Positions 1-6,935 of a DNA stretch of 33,961 nt are shown here, piece by piece. This stretch comes from Alphaproteobacteria bacterium (GTDB lineage: Bacteria > Pseudomonadota > Alphaproteobacteria > Sphingomonadales > Sphingomonadaceae). The notes below the pieces were generated by a model that was not told the DNA's origin, searched no databases, and saw only the letters and a list, made by a program, of their open reading frames with translations. The stretch spans positions 1-33,961 of the forward strand of contig QBLU01000042.1 in the NCBI GenBank assembly GCA_003241875.1, given 5' to 3'. A program made the translations under genes and the position numbers. How positions within the stretch are numbered: position 1 is the stretch's first letter; each line of letters begins with the position of its first letter.

Positions 1-712
1 TGCCGGGGCCCCACAGGATGACGGGGCCCGATGACAGGCCGCGCCGGCGCCGGCTCGCCGACACCACCAGCCAGATCAGGATGATGACCATCCAGACGAT
101 GGTGCCGATCGGGATGCCGCGACCGTCGCCGGAGGGCCGGGCCTGTGCCGCCGCGGCGGCTGCCTGGGCCTGCTGGTCGGTGGGCAGCTCGAGCAGCGTG
201 ACCAGCGCCTCGGTGCCGGCGGTGACCCCGCCGGCCATGTCGCCCGCCTTGAAATAGGGGATGATGTTGCGGCGGATGATCTGCGACGTCAGCGCGTCGG
301 TCAGCGTGCCTTCCTGGCCATAGCCGACTTCGATGCGGACCTTGCGTTCGTTGGGGGCGACCAGCAGCAGTACGCCGTTGTTGGTGGCCTTTTGCCCGAC
401 GCCCCAGGTGCGGAACAGCTGGTTGGCATAGTCCGCGATGTCGTTGCCCTCGAGGTCCGGCACCGTCGCGACCACAAGCTGGGTGGTCGTCGAGGTTTCC
501 AGCGCCGCGAGCCGGGCTTCGAGCGTCGCGACCGTGTCGGCGGGCAAGATGCCGGCGGCATCGGTGACCCGGCCGGTCAGTTTCGGAAACGCCGGGGCGG
601 CGAGCGCGGGCCAGGCGACAAGGCCCAGGACCAGCGCCACGACGAGCAGGATGCGCGTCGCCAGTCCGTTACGCGGCGCAGCAGCGGTCCGGTCGAAATG
701 CCCGGAGACCAT
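1..712 (-). CDS. TPM domain-containing membrane protein (partial, C-terminus cut by window edge)
   Basis: The reading frame runs leftward from an ATG at 712 and leaves the window still open, so the C-terminus is missing. The N-terminus has a hydrophobic export segment (residues about 21-37, ending in PALA-A). A TPM domain follows (about residues 40-165), with the recognisable stretches GRVTDAAGIL, NNGVLLLVAPNERKVRIEVGYG and a glycine-rich GGVTAGTEAL. After an alanine/glutamine-rich linker comes one transmembrane segment (IGTIVWMVIILIWLVV) and a basic RRRR cluster near the edge. This matches YgcG-type TPM proteins, whose tails are often glycine-rich. It lies 58 bp downstream of lemA on the same strand, the usual lemA-TPM operon. 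The biochemical role is not settled; an envelope function is inferred. Family assignment is firm, function is not. Confidence 0.88.
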   Translation of the reverse strand, partial: MVSGHFDRTAAAPRNGLATRILLVVALVLGLVAWPALAAPAFPKLTGRVTDAAGILPADTVATLEARLAALETSTTTQLVVATVPDLEGNDIADYANQLFRTWGVGQKATNNGVLLLVAPNERKVRIEVGYGQEGTLTDALTSQIIRRNIIPYFKAGDMAGGVTAGTEALVTLLELPTDQQAQAAAAAAQARPSGDGRGIPIGTIVWMVIILIWLVVSASRRRRGLSSGPVILWGPG

Positions 713-770
713 GGGCAAGCGTCCCTTTATCGTGGAAGCCGGGCCGGCGGCGCGCGCCGGCCCGTGGGCA

Positions 771-1370
771 TCAGAAGGCGACGGTCGGCGCCGTATTGGC
801 GTTGACGGTCGTCGCCTTGAACGGCGCGATCGGCTTCGAGCCATAGATCACCTTGGCGGCGACCATCGACGGGAAGGTCCGGATCTCGGTATTATAGTCC
901 TGCACGGCGGCATTATAATCGCGGCGGGCGACGGTAATGCGGTTCTCGGTGCCTTCCAATTGCGACTGGAGCTGCAGGAAGTTCTCGTTCGACTTGAGCT
1001 CGGGGTATTTTTCCACCGTGACGAGCAGGCGGCCGAGCGACTGGCCGAGCTGGCCCTGCGCCTGGTCGAACGCCGCCACCTGGGCCGGATCGGTCAGCTT
1101 GGAGGGATCGACGGTCACCTGTGTCGCGCTGGCGCGCGCGCGGGTGACGGATTCGAGCACGTCCTTTTCCTGGGCGGCAAAGCCCTTCACCGTGGCGACA
1201 AGGTTGGGGATCAGGTCGGCGCGGCGCTGGTACTGGTTCTCGACGTCGCCCCATTTCGCCTTGACCGCCTCCTCCTTGGTCGGGACGGTGTTGACGCCGC
1301 AGGCGGACAGGCCAAGGGCCAGGCCGGCGAGCAGCGCGGCGCGGGTGGCGCGAGTGGCGATACGTCCCAT
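771..1370 (-). CDS. lemA: LemA family lipoprotein
   Basis: A 199-residue protein. It begins with a lipoprotein signal (MGRIATRATRAALLAGLALG then the lipobox LSAC, Cys at about residue 25). A long helical LemA domain follows, with the family hallmarks KWGDVENQYQRRADLIPNLV and RRDYNAAVQDYNTEIRTFP. The frame extends further upstream, but I place the start at the ATG at 1370 because GGAGGGTAAGG sits about 10 nt before it and the lipobox then falls at the right distance. The in-frame ATG at 1388 lacks a Shine-Dalgarno sequence. LemA proteins are periplasm-facing helical-bundle proteins of uncertain function, often encoded next to TPM proteins, as here. Divergent from mscL across a 145-bp gap that must hold both promoters. 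Confidence 0.93.
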   Translation of the reverse strand: MGRIATRATRAALLAGLALGLSACGVNTVPTKEEAVKAKWGDVENQYQRRADLIPNLVATVKGFAAQEKDVLESVTRARASATQVTVDPSKLTDPAQVAAFDQAQGQLGQSLGRLLVTVEKYPELKSNENFLQLQSQLEGTENRITVARRDYNAAVQDYNTEIRTFPSMVAAKVIYGSKPIAPFKATTVNANTAPTVAF

Positions 1371-1515
1371 GATAACCTTACCCTCCATGGCCGGCACGCG
1401 GCGCGGCTTCGCAAATTTCCCGTTCCGGTTCGGCGCCGACCGTGGCACAACCCCGATACCGGAACGGTCGCATACATAATGCGCCGGCAGCGATTGCAAT
1501 AGGGGTACGACATCC

Positions 1516-1947
1516 ATGTTTCAGGAGTTCAAGACCTTCATCGCCCGGGGCAACGTGCTCGATCTCGCCGTGGCCGTCGTCATCGGTGCCGCCTTCGGCA
1601 CCATCGTCAGTTCGCTGACCGACGGTATCATCATGCCGTTCATCGGCGCGGCAACGGGCGGGGTCGATTTCTCCAGTCATTATCTGCTGATCGGCGATGT
1701 GCCGGCCAGCTACACCGGATCATTGACCGATTATGACGCGCTGAAAAAGGCCGGCGTCGCGATGTTCGGCTATGGCAAGTTCCTGACGGCGGTGTTGAAC
1801 TTCCTGATCATCGCCTTCATCATTTTCCAGATCGTGCGGACGGCCAACAAGCTCGTGAAGCCGGCGGACGCGGCGCCGGCAGGGCCCACGCCATCCGAAG
1901 TGCTGCTCGCCGAGATCCGCGACGAACTGAAAGTCCGCCGGCCTTGA
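1516..1947 (+). CDS. mscL: Large-conductance mechanosensitive channel MscL
   Basis: 143 residues, normal size for MscL. MscL is an inner-membrane pentamer that opens under membrane tension to release solutes during hypo-osmotic shock. The amphipathic N-terminal helix MFQEFKTFIARGNVLDLA leads into TM1 (about 17-45, AVAVVIGAAFGTIVSSL then DGIIMPF). A periplasmic loop (about 46-82) is followed by TM2 (about 85-107, FLTAVLNFLIIAFIIFQIV) and a C-terminal charged helix preceded by a proline/alanine linker. AGGGGT lies 9-10 nt before the ATG. The stop codon overlaps the TTG start of the next gene (TTGA), suggesting coupling of four genes in a row. Confidence 0.98.
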   Translation: MFQEFKTFIARGNVLDLAVAVVIGAAFGTIVSSLTDGIIMPFIGAATGGVDFSSHYLLIGDVPASYTGSLTDYDALKKAGVAMFGYGKFLTAVLNFLIIAFIIFQIVRTANKLVKPADAAPAGPTPSEVLLAEIRDELKVRRP

Positions 1948-2771
1948 TCGCGCTGCCGGCCCTGCCGGATAGTGTACCGCTGTGGCTGGTCGGCGGCGTC
2001 CTGGTGCTGCTGTTTGTTGTCGCGTGCAGCATAGGCTATCGCGTCCACGGCCGGCTGCAACCGTCGGTCGGCGGCGCTGGCGCCGAAGACGAGACCCAGG
2101 TGCTGTCGGCGGCGTTGCTGCTGCTGGCCCTGCTGATCGGCTTCACCTTCTCGATGGCTCTTGGACGCTATGACACGAGACGTCAGATTGTCGTGCAGGA
2201 GGCCAACGATATCGGGACGGCGTGGCTGCGGGCCGGGCTGGTGCCGGGCGAGCCGGGACAGATGCTGCAGGATCGGCTCGCCGCCTATGCCGCGACCCGG
2301 GTATCGACCGCCGCGAATACCGGTGATCCCCGGCTTTTCGCCGCCCGGATGGCGCGCGGCGCGGCGCTGCGCCGGGAGATCTGGACGCTGACGGCCGCGG
2401 CCATCGCCCCCGATAGCGGTACCGCACAGTCGGCGGCGCTGGTCGCGGCGGTCAATGCCGTGCTCAACACCGCAACGACCCGCGCCGCGGCGATCGAGGC
2501 GCGGGTGCCGTCAAAGGTCATCGACCTGCTGATCGTCTATGCCATCGTCGCGGCGTTCATGCTCGGGAACGTGCTCGCCGCGCATGGCTCGCAGCACCGC
2601 GTCGCGACCTTTATCTTGTTCACGCTGCTGGCCATGACGATCACGCTGATCCTCGATCTCGATCGGCCGCAATCGGGCGACATCACGATCAGCCAGACGC
2701 CGCTGGTCGATCTGGTCGCCGATATCGGTCGGCCGCGGCCGTCGGCGCCAACACCAATGGGGATGCCATGA
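1944..2771 (+). CDS. DUF4239-like (bestrophin-like domain) membrane protein
   Basis: 275 residues with four predicted membrane segments in two pairs: about 12-31 (VPLWLVGGVLVLLFVVACSI), 53-70 (LSAALLLLALLIGFTFSM), 192-209 (DLLIVYAIVAAFMLGNVL) and 219-236 (VATFILFTLLAMTITLIL). Between the pairs lies a long soluble segment. The sequence after TM2, MALGRYDTRRQIVVQEANDIGTAWLRAGL, is typical of the DUF4239/bestrophin-like family, as is DLDRPQSGDITISQ after TM4. No catalytic motif is evident; a channel-like role is a family-based guess. The start is taken as TTG, overlapping the mscL stop by 4 bp, because no ATG or GTG precedes TM1 in frame. Its own stop overlaps the next start as ATGA. Confidence 0.85.
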   Translation: MIALPALPDSVPLWLVGGVLVLLFVVACSIGYRVHGRLQPSVGGAGAEDETQVLSAALLLLALLIGFTFSMALGRYDTRRQIVVQEANDIGTAWLRAGLVPGEPGQMLQDRLAAYAATRVSTAANTGDPRLFAARMARGAALRREIWTLTAAAIAPDSGTAQSAALVAAVNAVLNTATTRAAAIEARVPSKVIDLLIVYAIVAAFMLGNVLAAHGSQHRVATFILFTLLAMTITLILDLDRPQSGDITISQTPLVDLVADIGRPRPSAPTPMGMP

Positions 2772-3331
2772 TCATCGCCGCGCTCATGCTCGCCGCTGCC
2801 ACCGTGGCGCCACCCAAGCCGCCACCGCCGCCTACGCTCACGCTGTTCGCGCAGCCGTTTTTTCGCGGCAACAGCGTCACCTATGCCATGGACGAAGGCG
2901 ATGTACGGCCCGGGTTCACCCCGCACAGTGTCAAGGCCGGCGGCCGCTGGCTGGTGTGTTCGGAACCGCGCTTCAAGGGGCGCTGCATCGAACTCGCCGC
3001 CGACTATCCCGTCGATGCCGCGCTCGGTCTGAACTTCAACATCCGGTCGGTGCGCGGGCTGCAGCCGGGAAGTGGCGCCGCCACGCCGCCACCCGGGGTT
3101 GCCCCGGAAGGGCCATCGCTGGCCGGCAGCAGCGCGCGTTTCTTCGCGGCGCCGCGTTTCGGTGGCGAACGCGCGCTCGCCTGCCCCAACGGCGCGCCCG
3201 AAGTACGCTGCGCCAGGCGCACGGCCGAGGACCTGTGTCGCCGCGCCGGCTATCGCAAGGCCACCAACTTCATCCTCGAAAGCGAGCGCGGGCTGTATTA
3301 TCTCGCGGACCTGCTGTGCACGCGGCCATGA
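2768..3331 (+). CDS. Beta/gamma-crystallin-like secreted protein
   Basis: 187 residues. A short signal-like N-terminus (MIIAALMLAAATVA) and a proline run (PPKPPPPP) precede one beta/gamma-crystallin domain of two Greek-key motifs: LTLFAQPFFRGNSVTY (about 24-39) and WLVCSEPRFKGRCIEL (about 61-76). Each carries the aromatic-x-x-x-x-F-x-G pattern. After a glycine/proline linker a third motif-like stretch, ARFFAAPRFGGERAL (about 117-131), is followed by a cysteine-bearing helical segment CARRTAEDLCRRAGYRKATNF. Bacterial members are usually exported and some bind calcium; the D/N-x-x-S calcium signature is not obvious here. The start ATG overlaps the upstream stop (ATGA) and the stop overlaps the following META gene (ATGA), so it is probably coupled to mscL. 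Confidence 0.82.
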   Translation: MIIAALMLAAATVAPPKPPPPPTLTLFAQPFFRGNSVTYAMDEGDVRPGFTPHSVKAGGRWLVCSEPRFKGRCIELAADYPVDAALGLNFNIRSVRGLQPGSGAATPPPGVAPEGPSLAGSSARFFAAPRFGGERALACPNGAPEVRCARRTAEDLCRRAGYRKATNFILESERGLYYLADLLCTRP

Positions 3332-3780
3332 TGCGGATCGGGCTGATGCTCATGGCGCTGGCACCGGTGCTGCTGGGCGGCTGCAACAAGGCGATGGCCA
3401 TCGCCAAGGGGCAGGCACCGGTGGTCGCCGGCACTCTGGAGGGCGGGCCGTGGCTGGTGGAGGACCTCAACGGCGGCGGCATCATGGACAATGCCCGGGT
3501 CGACCTGACCTTCGACCCCGGCGACCAGGGCACCAGCGTCGTCATCGGCCGATCGGGCTGCAACCGTTATCGCGGCGCCTGGCAGCAGGACGGCGCCACG
3601 CTGAAGCTCGGCCCGCTGGCGAGCACGATGATGGCCTGCACGCCGGCGCTGATGGACCTGGAGCGCAAGTTTCTCGGCACGCTGGAGGCGGTGCGGACCG
3701 TCACCTATGACGAAACCGGCGCGGCGATGCTGAAGGCGCCCGACGGTCGAATCATGAAAATCCGCCGCGAGACGCGCTAG
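3328..3780 (+). CDS. META domain lipoprotein (HslJ-like)
   Basis: 150 residues. A lipoprotein signal MMRIGLMLMALAPVLLGGC has its acceptor Cys at residue 19. A META/HslJ-type domain follows: GGPWLVEDLNGGGI near the front, GRSGCNRYRGAWQQDGATLKLGPLASTMMAC in the centre, and ALMDLERKFLGTLEAV next. The GCNRY and TMMAC stretches are the recognisable family signature. META-domain proteins are envelope-associated and linked to stress or antibiotic tolerance in some bacteria; the molecular activity is unknown. Two consecutive ATG codons (3328, 3331) are possible starts. The first overlaps the previous stop as ATGA. The stop shares the palindrome CTAG with the stop of the convergent SH3 gene. Confidence 0.87.
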   Translation: MMRIGLMLMALAPVLLGGCNKAMAIAKGQAPVVAGTLEGGPWLVEDLNGGGIMDNARVDLTFDPGDQGTSVVIGRSGCNRYRGAWQQDGATLKLGPLASTMMACTPALMDLERKFLGTLEAVRTVTYDETGAAMLKAPDGRIMKIRRETR

Positions 3781-4328
3781 CGCCCGATCGCCTCGTTGGG
3801 ATAGGTGCCCCACAGCTGGTTGCGCAGGATATAGCCCGAGCGGCCACCGTTGGAGACGCGGCACCAGACGTTTTCACACAGGGTGATGGTGACGACGGTG
3901 CCCGGCTCGATGCGCCAGGCGACGCGGGCCTGCAGGTCGGGCGAGGTGTAGAGGGTGCGGATGCCGCCGGTGACAAAGCCGGTGCGTTCCCCGGTCAACA
4001 GCGACTTGTTCATCCAGCCGATAGTGCCTTCGGGATCGCGGACCTGCCGCCAGATGCCGTATTCGCGGAGTATCTCGAGCGGCAGCCCGCGCCGCTTGTA
4101 TTCCCAGGCAATCGGGAAGCGGCGGTCATCGGGCCCGGTGCGCATCATCGCACTATTGGATTTCAGCGAAACGAAGCGCGGCACCGGCAGGTCGGTGGTG
4201 CCGTCGGCACGTTCTTCGACAGCGCGGGCCGGCATGGCGACGAGCAGCGCCAAGCCGCAGGCGGCAATCGGCGCAAAGCCGCAGGCGGCAATCAGGCCAG
4301 AAACGGCAATCGAAAGGCGGTGGCGCAC
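3777..4328 (-). CDS. Secreted bacterial SH3-domain protein (DUF1058-like)
   Basis: About 183 residues. The N-terminus is an unusually long signal-peptide-like region ending in LALLVAMPARA. Two SH3-like repeats follow. Repeat one spans about residues 50-110 (VSLKSNSAMMRTGPDDRRFP ... WRQVRDPEGTIGWMNKSLLTG). Repeat two spans about 118-175 (RTLYTSPDLQARVAWRIEPG ... CRVSNGGRSGYILRNQLWG). This two-SH3 secreted architecture is common in alphaproteobacteria; wall or ligand binding is inferred. No ATG is available in frame. GTG codons at 4328, 4334 and 4346 are all possible and none has a convincing Shine-Dalgarno. The signal peptide contains an in-frame 24-bp duplication (4252-4293). The gene diverges from the dehydrogenase at 4374 with only about 45 bp between starts. 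Confidence 0.85.
   Translation of the reverse strand: MRHRLSIAVSGLIAACGFAPIAACGLALLVAMPARAVEERADGTTDLPVPRFVSLKSNSAMMRTGPDDRRFPIAWEYKRRGLPLEILREYGIWRQVRDPEGTIGWMNKSLLTGERTGFVTGGIRTLYTSPDLQARVAWRIEPGTVVTITLCENVWCRVSNGGRSGYILRNQLWGTYPNEAIGR
4252..4293. repeat. Tandem 18-bp repeat with 24-bp period inside a signal-peptide coding region
   Basis: The 18-mer aagccgcaggcggcaatc occurs at 4252-4269 and again at 4276-4293. The period is 24 bp, or 8 codons. On the minus strand it encodes the repeated residues IAACG(F/L)A in the signal peptide of the SH3 protein, lengthening the hydrophobic region by 8 residues. Both copies are seen directly in the sequence. Confidence 0.85.
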
Positions 4329-4373
4329 CGCCACGTCTTGACGCACCCGGCGGCGCGGGGCAACCCTTTGGTC

Positions 4374-5378
4374 ATGCCTGCTCCCAATGTGCGCCCCCGG
4401 CCAAAGGTCATCGTGACACGGCGCCTGCCCCAGGCCGTCGAGGCGCGCATGGCCGAGCTCTTCGATGTCGAGCTCAATCTCGGCGACGAGCCGATGAGCC
4501 AGGCGCAGCTTGCCGATGCCGCACGGCGCAGCGACGTGCTGGTCGCCACCGTCACCGACGAGGTCGACGCCGCGGTGTTTTCCGCCGCCAGCGAGACCGG
4601 AAAGTTGAAATTGCTCGCGAATTTCGGTGTCGGCGTCGATCATATCGATCTTGGCGCCGCCCGCGCCGCCAAGGTCGTCGTCACCAACACGCCCGGCGTG
4701 CTGACCGACGATACCGCCGACATGGTGATGGCACTGATTCTCAGCGTGCCGCGCCGGCTGGCGGAGGGCGAAAAGCTGGTGCGCGCCGGCGAATGGCACG
4801 GCTGGTCGCCGACGGGGATGCTCGGCCACCGCATCACCGGCAAGCGGCTGGGTATCATCGGCATGGGTCGCATCGGCCGCGCCATCGCCACCCGCGCGCG
4901 GGGTTTCGGCCTGACCGTCCACTATCACAACCGCCACCGCCTGCCGCCCGAAGTGGAGGGCGAACTGGAAGCGACGTGGTGGGATAATCTCGACGCCATG
5001 CTGGCGCGGGTCGACATCATCACGATCAATTGCCCGCACACGCCCGAAACGCACCATCTGATCGGCGCGAAGCAGTTCTCCCTGATGCAGCGCCAAGCCT
5101 ATATCATCAATGCGGCACGCGGCGAGATCGTCGATGAGAATGCGCTGTGCGAGGCGCTGGCGGCCGGAAAGATCGCCGGCGCCGGGCTCGATGTGTTCGA
5201 GAATGAACCGGCGATCGACCAGCGGCTGATGGATTTGCCGGGCGTCGTGCTGATCCCGCACATGGGCAGCGCCACCTTCGAGGGACGCCAGGCGATGGGC
5301 GAGAAGGTCATCGCCAATATCCGGGTGTGGGTCGATGGCCATCGCCCGCCGGATCAGGTGCTGGAGGGGTGGGCGTAG
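4374..5378 (+). CDS. D-2-hydroxyacid dehydrogenase (glyoxylate/hydroxypyruvate reductase-like)
   Basis: 334 residues from the ATG at 4374. The frame is open further upstream, but that part overlaps the divergent gene's start. NAD(P)-dependent oxidoreductase interconverting 2-hydroxy- and 2-oxo-acids in the cytoplasm. Rossmann motif GMGRIG at about 163-168. Catalytic triad candidates: Arg249 (NAARGEIVDE), Glu278 (VFENEPAID) and His296 (IPHMGSAT). The substrate-binding loop NFGVGVDHID is at about 83-92. The residues after beta-2 (HYHNRHRL) include Asn-Arg rather than an acidic residue, which favours NADP(H), though this is an inference. The length fits GhrB/GRHPR-type glyoxylate/hydroxypyruvate reductases, but phosphonate or other 2-oxoacid substrates cannot be excluded. 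Confidence 0.93.
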   Translation: MPAPNVRPRPKVIVTRRLPQAVEARMAELFDVELNLGDEPMSQAQLADAARRSDVLVATVTDEVDAAVFSAASETGKLKLLANFGVGVDHIDLGAARAAKVVVTNTPGVLTDDTADMVMALILSVPRRLAEGEKLVRAGEWHGWSPTGMLGHRITGKRLGIIGMGRIGRAIATRARGFGLTVHYHNRHRLPPEVEGELEATWWDNLDAMLARVDIITINCPHTPETHHLIGAKQFSLMQRQAYIINAARGEIVDENALCEALAAGKIAGAGLDVFENEPAIDQRLMDLPGVVLIPHMGSATFEGRQAMGEKVIANIRVWVDGHRPPDQVLEGWA

Positions 5379-5436
5379 CGCCGCGAGCGCGCTGGCGCAG
5401 CCAGGCGCGCCGACAGCGCTAGCCCGGCCGGCGGGG

Positions 5437-5455
5437 CGGTCGGGCACCCCGACCG
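5437..5455. other. Perfect 8-bp stem-loop downstream of the dehydrogenase
   Basis: CGGTCGGG, loop CAC, CCCGACCG. It lies 58 bp after the dehydrogenase stop in a 210-bp intergenic stretch. There is no T-tract on either side, so it is not a textbook intrinsic terminator. It may still act as an mRNA 3' end or stabilising hairpin. The rest of the gap holds a SigF-type promoter (5530-5555) and otherwise nothing I recognise. Confidence 0.4.
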
Positions 5456-5529
5456 AACCCGTCCGACGCCAGCATGGGCTTTGCCCTTGCCTCTGCCCTC
5501 CGCCTGAGCTGACGCTCCACCCCCAACCT

Positions 5530-5555
5530 GTAACAACCACCCTCAAACCAGCGAA
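5530..5555 (+). promoter_or_regulatory. Candidate SigF-type (ECF) promoter of the DUF1223 gene
   Basis: GTAACA, then exactly 16 nt, then CGAA, ending 33 bp before the ATG at 5589. It matches the GTAACC-N16-CGAA consensus that I recall for Caulobacter crescentus SigF promoters at all positions but the last base of the -35 element. A copy with a perfect match (7585-7610) precedes the sigF-like gene in this window. Spacing would put transcription start near 5561, leaving a short 5' leader of about 27 nt. Confidence 0.6.
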
Positions 5556-5588
5556 CTCTCCGGCACCCCCGCCACACGAGTCCCCGCC

Positions 5589-6266
5589 ATGCGCACCGCC
5601 ATCCTCGCCGTCGCCCTCATCGCCAGCACCGCCCAGGCCGCCGACGCCACCCATCCGACCGTTGTCGAACTTTTCCAGTCGCAGGGGTGCTCGTCGTGCC
5701 CGCCGGCCAACGCCAACGTCAACGCGCTGGCCGGGCGCCCCGATGTCCTGGCGCTGTCGTTCGCGGTAACTTACTGGGACGGGCTCGGCTGGAAGGACGG
5801 TTTCGCCAGGCCGCAATATACCGAGCGGCAATGGGCCTATGCTCGCGCTTTCGGCAATGCCCAGGTCTGGACGCCGCAGGTCGTCGTCAACGGCCGCGCC
5901 ACCGTCGTCGGCAGCAAGCTGGCGCCGTTGCAGGCGCTCGTTGCAAGGACCGACCGCGGCACCACCGGGCCGCTGCTTCGCATCGCCGGGGACACGGTGG
6001 TGGTCGACGGGCGCACCACGGCTGCAGTCGATGTCTGGCTCGTCCGTTACGACCCGCGCAGCGTCGAGGTCGCGATCAAGGCCGGCGAGAACGGCGGACG
6101 GACACTGCCGCACCGCAATATCGTCCATGAACTGGTGCGGATCGGGCGCTGGAGCGGCGGCAGCGCGCGTTTTGCCGTCCCGGCGGCGCGCCGGCCGGGC
6201 CTCGACACCGCGGCCTTTGTGCAGGCGGGTGCCGGCGGCGCCATCATCGCCGCGGCGCGCGGTTGA
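5589..6266 (+). CDS. DUF1223 secreted thioredoxin-like protein
   Basis: 225 residues. Signal peptide MRTAILAVALIASTAQA cleaves before ADATHPTVVELF. The DUF1223 family has a thioredoxin-like fold. The redox-type motif C34-S-S-C37 lies in ELFQSQGCSSCPPANANVN. Further family stretches are YWDGLGWKDGFARPQYTERQ and TPQVVVNGRATVVGS (residues about 59-110). A beta-rich second half (about 125-225) follows. It is probably a periplasmic redox or thiol-related protein; no substrate is known. It stands alone on the plus strand and ends 3 bp from the convergent nrsF stop. A SigF-type promoter sits directly upstream, so control by the neighbouring ECF sigma factor is a strong inference. Confidence 0.9.
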   Translation: MRTAILAVALIASTAQAADATHPTVVELFQSQGCSSCPPANANVNALAGRPDVLALSFAVTYWDGLGWKDGFARPQYTERQWAYARAFGNAQVWTPQVVVNGRATVVGSKLAPLQALVARTDRGTTGPLLRIAGDTVVVDGRTTAAVDVWLVRYDPRSVEVAIKAGENGGRTLPHRNIVHELVRIGRWSGGSARFAVPAARRPGLDTAAFVQAGAGGAIIAAARG

Positions 6267-6269
6267 GCT

Positions 6270-6935
6270 TTACCAGCGCACCAGCCGCGGCAGCAGCCAG
6301 CGGCTGAGCAGCGCCACGCCGAGCACGGCGCCGCCGTACCAGACGGCGACATACAGCGGATCATCGTGGCTGCAGTGAAATCCGAAGACAAAGGCCCCGG
6401 AACCGGCCGCCGCCAGCCCGGCCGCCATCGCCGTTTGTTCGGGCCGGGTCGGCGCCCCCCGCCGCATCAGCGCGACGAGCGCCGCGATCATTGGCAGCGA
6501 CAGCAGGAAGATACTGATCAGGCAGTCGACACCCTGCCGCCAGTCCAGCCGTTCGGCCAGCGACGGCGCGTGCGTGGTCGCATCGATCAGCCAGCCGAGC
6601 CCGAGTGCAACGGGAACAACGACGCCCAGCGCCCGCCACAGGCGCGCCAGCCGCGGGCCATTGGTGACCGCGGGATCGAGCGAGACCAGCAGCGCCGTCG
6701 CCGACAGGCCGGCAAAGATCGCCAGGGCTGCCGCCTTCCACCAAAAGGCCATGTCACCCATTGCGGCGGGCATGTCGGGCCGCATGCCGCGCAGCGCGAT
6801 CAGCAGCGGAATCTCGACAATAACGAGCGCCGCGATGACCAGCGCATCCCGTGTCCAGTGCCGCGGCCGCACCGGGCGCAGGTCGGCGACAAGATCGTCG
6901 ATCAACGGATCATGCGGGGTAAAATCACGCGTCAT
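6270..6935 (-). CDS. nrsF: NrsF-type membrane anti-sigma factor (DUF1109)
   Basis: 221 residues with six predicted transmembrane segments (about 31-48, 63-84, 100-117, 136-155, 168-186, 195-215). The short cytoplasmic N-terminus HDPLIDDLVADLRPVRP is the typical sigma-binding part of DUF1109/NrsF proteins. The family holds an ECF sigma factor inactive at the inner membrane. Two cysteines, Cys138 (GVDCLIS) and Cys188 (GFHCSHDD), lie 50 residues apart. I recall Caulobacter NrsF using Cys131 and Cys181 in the response to dichromate and cadmium, the same spacing. The ATG at 6935 is preferred over a GTG just before it; either way the start overlaps the sigma gene's end (11 bp), so the two are translationally coupled. 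Confidence 0.93.
   Translation of the reverse strand: MTRDFTPHDPLIDDLVADLRPVRPRHWTRDALVIAALVIVEIPLLIALRGMRPDMPAAMGDMAFWWKAAALAIFAGLSATALLVSLDPAVTNGPRLARLWRALGVVVPVALGLGWLIDATTHAPSLAERLDWRQGVDCLISIFLLSLPMIAALVALMRRGAPTRPEQTAMAAGLAAAGSGAFVFGFHCSHDDPLYVAVWYGGAVLGVALLSRWLLPRLVRW

Noticed and set aside
438-1502. Plus-strand frame of 354 codons
   Set aside because: It is antisense to the TPM and lemA genes and has no recognisable domain.
1371-1517. Longer LemA start with extra N-terminal residues
   Set aside because: It would place the lipobox too far from the N-terminus and lacks a ribosome site; the ATG at 1370 fits both.
3777-6128. A 783-codon minus-strand frame covering the dehydrogenase and most of DUF1223
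   Set aside because: Only its last 184 codons form a sensible protein (SH3). The rest is antisense to two well-recognised genes.
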